A DNA stretch of 64,000 nt, from NCBI GenBank assembly GCA_900343135.1, contig OPYK01000004.1:1-64000 (forward strand). Reading direction: 5' to 3'. The notes under the pieces are model-generated. The model searched no databases. It worked only from the letters and a program-made list of their open reading frames with translations, and had not been told where the DNA came from. Shown here in pieces: positions 18,307 through 27,600 of the stretch (positions within the stretch are counted from its first letter, which is position 1; every line of letters begins with the position of its first letter). The DNA is from Atopobium massiliense (GTDB lineage Bacteria > Actinomycetota > Coriobacteriia > Coriobacteriales > Atopobiaceae). The position numbers were made by a program, and so were the translations under genes.

Positions 18307-19662
18307 CTAGGCGAGGTGCTTTTTGCCTGCTACGCTGAGGACAAAGCCGCAGATAAGGACAACCGCTGCCGCCAGCATGATGGGTTTTGTTCCGCCGCTA
18401 TCTAATAGCGCGCCCGCAGACATCGACCCAAGCATAATTGAGCAGTTAAACGACGCCGACTGCAGCGAGTTGGCAACCGCTGTGCCCGACGTAACCTGTC
18501 GCGCTGTTGCCGTTTGAAAGATGCTGCTAAGCGACCCAAACGCCACGCCCCACAGCACAAACGCTACACACGATATTTGGTTGGCTTGGTTTGCGACAAG
18601 TCCTACTGCAAATACCAGCACAAACGCAACCATGCTCACCGCGCCTATAGCAAACATGGCAAGGGTTACCAGCCAGAGGTGTTTGTCGATAAAAGCAAGC
18701 GTTGCCACAACCGAAATAATCGATCCAATACCAAAGAAAAGTTGTGCCTGCTCGATAGTAAGCGGCGCGATAGTGGTCACGCTACCAGCCAAACCGCTAG
18801 CCAAAGCCCCGGAACCACCACAGGCTCCCGCCAGCTCCTGCACGAGGTTCGAGATAAACGTGTACGCGCCGTAGTTTGCGCCCACCGCCAAAAACGTCAG
18901 CGCAACAACAAGCAGCACGCCGCGGTTGTGCAGCATAGTGCCAATTGAGTTGTTGCGGCTGCGCGCCTCACCCGGAATGCTTGGCAAAAATAGCCAGCAC
19001 AACGCGGCCACAAGACACAAAATAATTCCCAGCGCAAAAAATTCAACACGATAATTACTCAGCGTGCCAAGCCACGTAATCGCAGGTAAACCCACTGCCA
19101 TGCCTGCCGTAATGCCCGACATAATAATGGTTACGGCCTTACCACGATTGCCCGCACCCACACACTCCATGCCGTACGCGGTAATCATCGGCCACAGCGT
19201 ACCCGCGCACGCGCCGCCCAGCGCCCGTCCAACCAGCGCCACTTCAAAGCAGCTCGCGCCGCCTACAATACAATTCGAAAGTGCAAAACCAATCAGCAGC
19301 ACGCAGAGCAGGCGTTTTCGGTTAGCGCTCACCGTGAGCGTTACCAGGGGAATGCCGCAAATTGCCGACGTAATCGCGTAGCTACCCACCAGGCTGCCGC
19401 AGGTAGCGCTGCTCACGCCAAACGCCGCGGCCATATCGGGCAGCACGCCCGACGGCACGAGCTCGCACAGCACGGCCAGCGCGGTAATCGACGACATCAA
19501 CAGCAGCATGCCCAGCTCAGCGCAGGTAAGGCGCGCGTTGCAATTGCGCGGCGCGGCGGCTTTGGCTTTAGCATTGGTTGATGTTGTGGTTGCGTTGCTT
19601 GCTGCAGTTGCAGTTGCACAGGTGGTTGAGGGGGTTTGGTCGTTTAAGCTGGTAGGTGACAC
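18307..19662 (-). CDS. Major facilitator superfamily transporter (exporter type)
   Basis: A 451-residue protein with about twelve hydrophobic segments after a 45-residue Ala/Thr/Asn-rich N-terminus. The pattern, with a short loop and arginine between segments 2 and 3 (SANRKRLL) and the region GGACAGTLWPMITAYGMECVG, fits the MFS drug/arabinose-efflux type. It would use the proton gradient to export a small molecule; the substrate cannot be read from sequence. The start is the GTG at 19662 with GAAAGG about twelve bases upstream, so a downstream start at ATG in MLLLMSS is possible but would lose the first helix. No regulator is adjacent. Confidence 0.82.
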   Translation of the reverse strand: MSPTSLNDQTPSTTCATATAASNATTTSTNAKAKAAAPRNCNARLTCAELGMLLLMSSITALAVLCELVPSGVLPDMAAAFGVSSATCGSLVGSYAITSAICGIPLVTLTVSANRKRLLCVLLIGFALSNCIVGGASCFEVALVGRALGGACAGTLWPMITAYGMECVGAGNRGKAVTIIMSGITAGMAVGLPAITWLGTLSNYRVEFFALGIILCLVAALCWLFLPSIPGEARSRNNSIGTMLHNRGVLLVVALTFLAVGANYGAYTFISNLVQELAGACGGSGALASGLAGSVTTIAPLTIEQAQLFFGIGSIISVVATLAFIDKHLWLVTLAMFAIGAVSMVAFVLVFAVGLVANQANQISCVAFVLWGVAFGSLSSIFQTATARQVTSGTAVANSLQSASFNCSIMLGSMSAGALLDSGGTKPIMLAAAVVLICGFVLSVAGKKHLA

Positions 19663-20050
19663 GCGGGCTCTATGCCTTTCTTGGGTGATGGGTTTGTTTG
19701 CAAGTGAATGTATATGCTATACGGTACTACGCTTATCTGTGCACGTAGCCCGCGTAGACAAAAAATCCTGCTGTGCATAAAAAACGCATCGTATGCAAAT
19801 GGCGGGAAAGTGGAAACGGCGCAACGGCGCAGCGGGCCATGCAAACGACGGAAAAGGCGCAACGGCGGCGCCCAAACGGCGCAACGGCCGGAAACGGTGC
19901 ACAGCGACGATACAAAAACCCTGCTAGCGACAGGGTCGCATAGCAGGGTTGCATAGCAGGGATAATTTTGCTTTTAACACCGCGCTTAACACCGCGTGCA
20001 GCGCGCACCTAACAGTGCGCCTAACAGCGCAAACGCCGTAGCGCGTGCAA
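19663..20050. other. Intergenic region with GC-rich short repeats
   Basis: Nothing protein-coding is credible. From 19810 to 19890 the sequence is built of recurring GGCGCAACGGCG-like units. From 19977 to 20040 it holds two short tandem pairs, TTAACACCGCG and CCTAACAGTGCG/CCTAACAGCGC, just beyond the stop of the - strand surface protein gene. Confidence 0.5.
19913..19951 (-). terminator. Rho-independent terminator of the coiled-coil surface protein gene
   Basis: Read on the - strand, AACCCTGCTA and TAGCAGGGTT pair around a smaller inner GACCCTGTC hairpin and lead into TTTTTG. A second copy of CCCTGCTATGC lies just upstream. Confidence 0.8.
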
Positions 20051-22351
20051 CTAGCGGGATTTGCGCGACAGGTTCAAGCGTCCACGGAATGTAAACGCTG
20101 CGAGCGCCACCGAGCCCGTTATCAGGGCCGCCGCACCAAGTTGCATAGCCATGTTCATGGTGTTTGCTTCTTGCGGCGAAGAAGCGCTAGCAACGGTGTT
20201 TGCCGAGCTTACGGGCGCTTCCGAAGCTTCGGTGTTGGTGCCACTCTCGCTTGCTGCAGGCGCTTCAGGCGCTGGAGTTGCAGCTGCAGCATCAGTCGCG
20301 CTGCCATTGTTGCCACCGTTGCCGTTGCCGCCGTTTGCCTGCGCGGGTGCTGGAGTTGCTGCCGCAGCAACAGACGAGCCTTCTACCTGCGCATGTGTGT
20401 TTGCGCGAAGCATGTGAGCGCCACGTACGCGTGCGTGTGCACCGCGCGCGTTGCTGGTACCAGCTGCGCTGTCAGCATCGGCCGCAGCTGCGTGCTTGGG
20501 CTGAGCCTGCGCGCTGTCTTGCGTAGAGCCCTGCGCGGCACCATCCGCGTTGTTTTCCTGGGCAGCCACACCAGGCGTAGCTTGCGGAGCGGCAGGCGCG
20601 GGCGCAGCCACCTCGGGTGCAGGTGCAGGCGCAGGCGCTGCCACACCAGGTGCGGGCGCAGTTCCAAGCCCCGCCGAAGGTGCGTCGCTCTCGCTTGGCA
20701 TATAGTGCTCAACGGCATATTGCGCCTGAAGCTTGTTGTACGTGTGTATTGCGCGCTCAAGCGTTGCCTTTGCAGCTTCATGCTTTTCGTGCAACTCATT
20801 TAAGGTGTTAATAGCCGCAGCAACGGTTGAATCAAGTTCATTTTTTGCGGTTTGAGCCTTGTTCACGCGCTCCAGTGCAGCCAGCTTGGTTTGATATTGC
20901 TCGCGCAGCGGTGCAAACGTTTTTTGCTCCTGCTCATACGTCGCGCGTGCAGCTTCGTACGCCTGTTTAGCTTCTGGAGCAGCTTTACCTGCGGTTTGGT
21001 GCGCCTTTTTCGTTTGTTCAATAATCTGCTGCACTTCTTCAATAAGCTTTTGTTTTGCTGCAACCTCAGCATTTGCAGCTGCTACCTGCGCCTGACGCTT
21101 TTTCACAACAACGCCCACCGCTTCGTCATAGTTCTTAATCCAGTCGGTTTTTTCCTGCGTTCTTGCTGCTTCAAGCGCTTGCGCCACTTTCAGCTTAACC
21201 AGCTCGTCTACCAGCGCTTTCTTTGCTATTTTAAGCTGCTCAATCTCCTGCATTTTCTTGGTAATTTCTTCTTGAGCGGCTTGTTGTTTCTTGCTCTCAG
21301 CAGCTATTGTGGCCTGGAATTGCACCTGTGCTGCCTTAGCTTTTTCCTCGTTTTGCTTTGCTTCTGCCTGGCGCTTTTTGTTCTCTTCGAGCTCATTTTT
21401 GTCAGCTTCATAAATCGTCCTAGCTGCGTTGTATTCTACCTGGTAGCGGTTTTGATCTTGCTGATATTTAAGTTCCATTTGGTTAAAAGCAAGCTCGCTC
21501 GTTCGCAGTTTCGTTTCAATGCCTTGCTGCTGTTGAGTTAACGTTTTATGCCATTCTTTTGCTTTCGACTCGTTTTGTACCTCTTTAGCAAGCTCTTCTT
21601 GTGCTTTCTTAATGGCTAAATCAGCCGTCTCTTTTTCCTTGTTGGGCGCAGCAAGCTCCCCGGTCGCCTTCTCAATCTTTGCGTCCTGTTCTTTAACAGC
21701 AGCCTCTTTATCTTGCTGTTTCGATTCAAGTTTCTGTTTTACAACGCCCTGCTCAGCATTCTGTTTTTCGAGCGCCTGCTTGACAGCTTCATGCGCCTTC
21801 TGAGCCTTCTCGTGAGCAGCGGTTGCCTTCTGCAACCCGCTTTCCGCAACCGATTTTTCCTTGTTCGTAAGCTCAAGGCGTTGCTGCGCTGCAGCCGACT
21901 CTTGAGCCGCTTTTTGCAGTTCCTGAGCAGCACGTTCGTTGTTCTCTTTTTTGGTGTCATGTTCTTTTTTGGCGTTCTCAAACTTTTCAGCTGCCTGTTT
22001 GTATGCAGCGTCATCAACCTTCGGCGCTTTAGCTTGCGCTGCCTTAGCTTCATCGAGTTCGCGCTCGGCTTCAGCCTGTTTCGCCTGCGCAGATTTCAAT
22101 TTATTCGCAGCGTCGTCGTGATCGCGTTTAGCTGCAGCTTCCTTTGCTGAAGCATCGCGCTGTGCGGCGCGCGCATTGTCCACATCTGCCTTGGTGGGGC
22201 TAGCGGGAGCTGGTGCTTCCGCTACGTGTTGGATGGGCTCGCCGGCAGTTGTTGCAGCAGCCAAAACGGCTGGTTGGTTTGCATATGAAGCGACGGGTAC
22301 GGCCAGCAGGGTAGTGGTTGCAAGCATTGCCACGTTGGCTTTTTTCACCAT
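20051..22351 (-). CDS. Secreted coiled-coil surface protein with C-terminal membrane anchor
   Basis: A 766-residue protein. It has a signal peptide (residues 1 to about 32: KK, a hydrophobic core, then AxA-type cleavage). From about residue 50 to 540 follows a long Ala/Glu/Lys/Gln-rich helix with heptad character and very few Gly or Pro, like M-protein-type fibrils. A Pro/Ala-rich segment (VAAPAPAPAPEVAAP type) may cross the wall. The end is a hydrophobic helix (MQLGAAALITGSVALAAF) and a basic tail. No canonical LPXTG is present; SPQEANT just before the helix could be a variant signal, or the protein may simply stay in the membrane. ATG 22351 follows AAGGAG. Confidence 0.85.
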   Translation of the reverse strand: MVKKANVAMLATTTLLAVPVASYANQPAVLAAATTAGEPIQHVAEAPAPASPTKADVDNARAAQRDASAKEAAAKRDHDDAANKLKSAQAKQAEAERELDEAKAAQAKAPKVDDAAYKQAAEKFENAKKEHDTKKENNERAAQELQKAAQESAAAQQRLELTNKEKSVAESGLQKATAAHEKAQKAHEAVKQALEKQNAEQGVVKQKLESKQQDKEAAVKEQDAKIEKATGELAAPNKEKETADLAIKKAQEELAKEVQNESKAKEWHKTLTQQQQGIETKLRTSELAFNQMELKYQQDQNRYQVEYNAARTIYEADKNELEENKKRQAEAKQNEEKAKAAQVQFQATIAAESKKQQAAQEEITKKMQEIEQLKIAKKALVDELVKLKVAQALEAARTQEKTDWIKNYDEAVGVVVKKRQAQVAAANAEVAAKQKLIEEVQQIIEQTKKAHQTAGKAAPEAKQAYEAARATYEQEQKTFAPLREQYQTKLAALERVNKAQTAKNELDSTVAAAINTLNELHEKHEAAKATLERAIHTYNKLQAQYAVEHYMPSESDAPSAGLGTAPAPGVAAPAPAPAPEVAAPAPAAPQATPGVAAQENNADGAAQGSTQDSAQAQPKHAAAADADSAAGTSNARGAHARVRGAHMLRANTHAQVEGSSVAAAATPAPAQANGGNGNGGNNGSATDAAAATPAPEAPAASESGTNTEASEAPVSSANTVASASSPQEANTMNMAMQLGAAALITGSVALAAFTFRGRLNLSRKSR

Positions 22352-22740
22352 GGTATGTGTCTCCTTATCGGGGTCTGTGAATAATGTAATGTGAGTATAT
22401 CCAACACATCAAAAAATTAACTTAAGCTCCGTTTAAGGTACATGTAATGGTTGTGTTATTGTGTGCTTGCAACTTACGCATGCGGTATATGCGCAGCTAC
22501 AGGCCATAATAGCGCCACTTTTAGTTGCGTTTATGTGGCCAGGCCGCGCCCTTTTACCCGCTGCACATGATTACAATTTAGCAACAAGTTTGCCCCAAAG
22601 CGCCCATTTCTCCACATGTAGGCTATGGCATAAACCTGCAATCCTATGCATTATTTGCTACGTCTAACTTTTTTGAGAAAACACGCATCGTCCAAGCAGC
22701 CATCATCCACCCCGCTGCATGTCCATTTTTGGTGCGCGCG
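22352..22740. other. Intergenic region upstream of the coiled-coil protein
   Basis: The right-hand gene ends at 22741 and the left-hand gene starts at 22351, both on the - strand. The region holds the promoter of the coiled-coil gene, with an inverted repeat CTTAAGCTCCGTTTAAGG near 22421-22438 that could be an operator. I see no gene and no clear terminator for the DUF2974 gene. Confidence 0.4.
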
Positions 22741-24012
22741 TTACCGGTGTGAGTTGGTGTTGTCCGTGCGCGGCACTGCTATATACGTGCGTCTTTCACG
22801 CGGCTCGCGCCCGCGCGTCACGTCGCCGCGCTCGCGCCCGTCGGAAATTCGCCTATTCACGTCGCTCATAAATTGCTTGTACGACCCCGCGGCATCGGCC
22901 AACTTTGCACCAACAGCATCGCTCAGCCCAGCCATCCTCGCCCCAACAGCGTTAGTCACTCCCGTTCCAACAGCGTCGGCAAACCCTACGCCAAAGCATT
23001 CAATAAACGCACCAATATATTCACGCGTTATCGGGCTCACCTTTGACGCAGCAGCATACACCCGCTTCCAACAGCGCGGATCGCCCACAATTTCGGTTAT
23101 GTCGTTTTTACCGCTTGCATACAGCGCATCAAAAATCTCGTCAACAGCCTGTTTTTCAGCGTCTTTCACAAGCGATCGCTCCCAGCGCGCATGCATTTGC
23201 GCTACTCGCGTTGCCGCCGGATGCAAACCGCGCGCAGCAATAAACGATGTGGCACCCACGCACCACGACAGCGGCTCATGCTCAAACAGCCCCATCGCTG
23301 TGCTTTTCACCACAAAACATGGTGCAGCATCGGTGCCAAACAGCTGTCCTACTACGCTAAATTCGGGCACAATGCGCCGGTAGCGGCTGCCATACACCGT
23401 GTAGGGGTTGGGCACATTAAGCGCGGGAGAAAAACCGGGCCCATCCAGGTTATAAACCGCTGCAATGCGCTGCTGCAGCTCCTGCGGCATCGACACTGCC
23501 GCAAATGCAGCAAGATTGCCACCTTTAGAGTGACCAAGCACGGCGATGGGAAGTGGGGTGGGGTGCTCACGTGCGGGGTTGTCGTCCGCCACACCACACC
23601 CGCCGTCAGCACCGCTACCGCCGGCCACCACCTGCGCCAAGTACTCCCGCGCCATCGTTTGTGCTGGTACCTCACCCAACTCCAGCAAAAAATCTTCTTT
23701 CCACCCAGCAATCGACAAATCGGTTCCCCTAAAACACACCAGTTCAAACGTGTTTGGCACGCTCCAGGTTTCCGCGCAAAACTGTACGTGCTTGGCGTTG
23801 TTGCACACGTCGGTGTAATTGCGCAGTACCACGTGCGCGTAGCGCGGCGCATTGGCTAGCTGCTCAAACATGCGGCGCGCGGGCGCAATCATGCTGCGGA
23901 TATAGGCAGGGTTGATAGTTTTACTGTCAGGCGGTGTAAGGGCAACAAGGCTGCGCGCAAGGTCGCTTCGCCAGGTGAGGTAGTCGTAGATGGTAGTTTG
24001 AGCGGATGCCAT
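22741..24012 (-). CDS. DUF2974 alpha/beta-hydrolase (lipase-like) protein
   Basis: A 423-residue protein of the DUF2974 group, predicted serine hydrolases related to lipases. It starts with the typical IYDYLTWRSDLA region, has the FRGTDLSIAGWKEDF block, and the nucleophile elbow GHSKGGNLA near residue 180, followed by NLDGPGF. Substrate and location are unknown; no signal peptide is visible. The C-terminal 80 residues repeat Ala/Val/Gly units (DAVGTGVTNAVGARMAGLS) that look like tandem heptad-like repeats, and end in Arg-rich sequence. ATG 24012 follows AAAGGGGGC; an in-frame ATG 45 bases upstream lacks a binding site. Confidence 0.85.
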   Translation of the reverse strand: MASAQTTIYDYLTWRSDLARSLVALTPPDSKTINPAYIRSMIAPARRMFEQLANAPRYAHVVLRNYTDVCNNAKHVQFCAETWSVPNTFELVCFRGTDLSIAGWKEDFLLELGEVPAQTMAREYLAQVVAGGSGADGGCGVADDNPAREHPTPLPIAVLGHSKGGNLAAFAAVSMPQELQQRIAAVYNLDGPGFSPALNVPNPYTVYGSRYRRIVPEFSVVGQLFGTDAAPCFVVKSTAMGLFEHEPLSWCVGATSFIAARGLHPAATRVAQMHARWERSLVKDAEKQAVDEIFDALYASGKNDITEIVGDPRCWKRVYAAASKVSPITREYIGAFIECFGVGFADAVGTGVTNAVGARMAGLSDAVGAKLADAAGSYKQFMSDVNRRISDGRERGDVTRGREPRERRTYIAVPRTDNTNSHR

Positions 24013-24652
24013 GCTGCCCCCTTTGCGCTGTTGATATATGTGGTACGTGTGTTGCACCTGCGTTGCAATGCAGGTGCAATGGCGCGTAAGCTACCGTGCG
24101 CCGCCATGCGCGAGCGCGCAACTATGCGTATACTGCATGCTTAGCGCATATAAGGTATGCGTGTTTGTAATAACTTCATACAAGAAATGTGTACACTCTG
24201 TGATTTTACGTAAGTGTACACGTATTGCCATTTTCGCGCTACTCATCGTAAAACCCGCTTTGCCCACTGCTTTGGCCACTTTTGCACTCACGCTGCCACC
24301 AAGCCGTCTTTGTACGTACGATATACAACATGCACACCTCAAGCGTACGGGATGCACTACATCACGTGTTATCACAAACAACTGCGGGGGGGGGTCAATG
24401 GTAAAGACCCTAGCGAGCGTATTTTTTGCTCGCAATTCGCGTCACGCAGTAACAAAATCGCACCTACAATGGCATACCGATTGTAACCGTTTACCGAGAA
24501 AACCCCCGTGCACCCTGCGGCGAGCAGCCTGGTTTGCTAAAATTTAGCTTAAAGCGAACTCAAACGTGGTATATATCTTACTATACACACCTATATCACG
24601 ACTATATTTGTACGTGCACGCCGCGCCCGTCACTACGAAAGGAGCTTTTATT
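24013..24652. other. Long divergent promoter region between DUF2974 gene and giant adhesin
   Basis: About 640 bp without a credible gene. It must hold the adhesin promoter; an AT-rich stretch with TATATCTTACTATACAC lies near 24571-24587. A 9-G tract sits at 24386-24394. The ribosome binding site GAAAGGAG is at 24637-24644. Confidence 0.5.
24386..24394 (+). repeat. Homopolymeric G9 tract upstream of the giant adhesin
   Basis: Nine consecutive G residues lie about 260 bp upstream of the adhesin start. A second G9 tract lies within the adhesin gene. Tracts of this length are prone to slippage during replication and often mediate on/off or graded expression. Confidence 0.9.
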
Positions 24653-27600
24653 ATGGCTCGCAAAAAATATGGTAAGCACAGTAAAACTCCCGCTGCAACT
24701 TCTGCTACAGCTCGCCGCTCACACGTTGCGCTTGGAGCTGCAACCGCGGTAGTGGGCGCATCTCTTGCCTTGGGCGTAACTCCCGCGTTTGCACAGACTG
24801 GTGCTACTACTCCTGTTGCTCCTGCGCAACCTGGTACTCCTACTGCGCAACCTGCAGCGCCCGCTAATAATAAACCTGCCAAGGCTCAAACACCCGTTGT
24901 TAAACAGGGCGATAAAAAACAAGTCGAAACTAAAGTTGATAAGAAACAAGCCGACACAGCCGAAAAAACCGAGCGGGGGGGGGTATCCTCCACGAAGCCT
25001 GCCGCTGGTAACAAGGTCGCTGGCAATAGCAGCGTAGCACCACAAGCGCCTAAGGCAGTACAAGGTACAGACAGAGATGTCAATCCTGCTCCAGCTCCAA
25101 AACCTCAAGCTAACAGCACCGTCGAACTTTCAAAAGACAAAAAAGACACCCTGCCAAACATGTACGCATGGGGTTCTTCCAACAATGTCTATATTGAAAA
25201 TGGACAAAACCAAGAAGTTAAATTTATTCTTAAGTCAGCCGATGGTGTTGCAGTTACCAAGGTGGCTATTTTCCCGAACGATAACATTGATATTAATGGT
25301 AGGAACGCAAAGCAGTTTGTTGAGTATAGGACTGATGATGCTGATGGTACCTGGCATCAAGCTTATTCTGGCAAGTACTCTTTTGTAACAAACAAAGCCG
25401 ATGGCTCCGCTACTCTTACCATGAGCCCCATGTATAGAAACAACAACATGGCAGCAGCAGGATATGCCGCAAACCGCTGCATCTATGTGTATGGCATGAA
25501 AGACGGGCAGGAAGTCTTGCTGTACAAAACGAACATCGCACGTGCGGCAACACTTATTCCGCCTAAAAAAACAGGTTCCGTTGTTTTAAAATACAACGAA
25601 GAACTTACCGACGAGCAAATTCGTGCGAAGCTAAAAGCCGCCCTTGATGCCCCTACCGAAGGCAAAGATGGTAAATCACTTCGCGAACAAATTAAAGATG
25701 CAAGCACCGCTAAAGGCGTGGGTGTGCGCGATAAAAATGACAATAGAAAACTTGATACAACACCCGATAACCCTGAGAAAAAGGTTGTTGTTACCGATAA
25801 GCAAGCGTATGTACCCACTGAGCTTGATAAGATTAACACGGTAACGTCCGCAGCAGACGCCAAAGAAAAAACATATAAAACCGGTGTTACGAACCTTAAA
25901 ACCTACCTGGTTTCCGACCTTGGCTACAAATCCGAGGCACTTGCGCTTACGGTTGCGCGCTACGATACGCGCATTGATAAGCCAGTTGTTACAGACCCGA
26001 ACAGCATCTCCGACGACGTAAAGAAGGAAATCGCAAAGAAGCTGGCCAATCTTAACCACATTCCTCAAGACAAAGTTACCGTTAACGCCGACGGCACAGT
26101 TACCATCAACTTTGAAGGTGTAGACGCTAAAGACGCTCCTAAGCTTAATCTCAGCGACCTCGTTTTGAAGCAGCTTGCGGAAGCTGATGTTAAGGTTCCA
26201 ACTGGTGATAAAGCAACCTTTGTGGCTAATCCACTTGGATATTCAAACGCTGAACTTGACCGAATCAAGCAGTCGATTTTGGATGCTAATAAAGACAATA
26301 AAAAGCTTGGTCTTACCAGCAAAGATCAGATTACGCTTGAGTATGTTAAAGGTGATACTACCGTTGGTCATGAAAATATAGGTATCTCGAACGGTCAGGC
26401 GGAAAACAAGATTACCGTTAAGATCAAGACCGATAAGGCTGTTGCTGAGTTTACGTCTAATGTAAAAGAGAGCAAGCTTACAAAGCTTCCAAACATTCGT
26501 ACAGATTACGACGTTTCGTGGGACAAGACTAAGATTGATGGTCGCGATACCGACGAAGGCATTTCTTGGAGTAATGATAGTAAAACCACGATCATCTACC
26601 GCTACGACCCAACCAAAGCAGAAGAATTTGATACAACAAAAATTCTTGGTTTGCTGAAAGCTACGCCAAAAGACAAGCAAGCTGGTTTGCGTGACCTTCA
26701 AGGCGGCGAGCAGCTCGATCACGAAGATTCAAACGGTAAACCTCGCAAGTCGCACATGCACTATGCGCTGCAGGGTGACGAACCAACAGGCGAGCTTTCG
26801 CTGGGCAATATGAGCGGTGCATACTGGATAGGCAACCAAAAGGTGAGCCATTCCGATGAAAAACTCGGTGATAATTTATCAGAAGCTGGTTCGTATTCAT
26901 GGGATACAGAAGCTGGTTCGGTAAAGGTAGCCGGCAAAAAGGGCAAAATCTACAAAGCGCGTTTATTTGTTCAGCCGTATGCAATGTCATACTATAAGGA
27001 CGTGTATCTGGAACAAGGCCGCAACCCAGGCAACACCGCAAAAGCTATCAACATTATCTTTGTGCCGCAGACGAATCACAAGACGAGCGATTTGAAGACG
27101 TCGGTTGATGAGCACAAACTTGCTGCTGACAAGAAGACTCCAACTGATTCTGCGTACTACAATGCGTCTGACAAAGTGAAGAAAGACTACGAAGATGCGC
27201 TTAGCAATGCAAAGACGCTGTATGACTCTGTGAAGGATACAGCTGAAAAAGACCTTACCGAAGAGCAGAAGGCGCAAATCGATAACGCGACGATTACGCT
27301 TAAGAAGGCGCGTGCGGCTCTTGATGGTGCTAAGACCGACAAGAACGGCTTGACCCAGTCGATTGAAGCCAATGGCAAGGCTAAAGAAGGTCAAGCTGCT
27401 GAAGTAGCTGGCACTGTAACTACTGATAAGTATAAGAACGTTACTGAACCTGACTTCAAGAAGGCCGACGGTTCTGCTGACACCGAAAGGAATGAAGCAG
27501 CTAAGAAAGCCAAAGAAGCTTACGACAAGGCTCTCGAAGACGCTAAGGCGTTAAAGGATGACGAAAACGCCACGCAAAAGGCTGTTGATGCTGCCAAGGC

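Noticed and set aside
18521-19381. Open frames on the + strand opposite the MFS gene
   Set aside because: Low-complexity, no binding site, and mirrored by a convincing 12-helix protein on the other strand.
20852-22150. Hydrophobic frames opposite the coiled-coil protein
   Set aside because: They are the complement of an Ala/Glu/Lys-rich helix, which automatically gives Leu/Phe/Ser-rich frames; no start signals.
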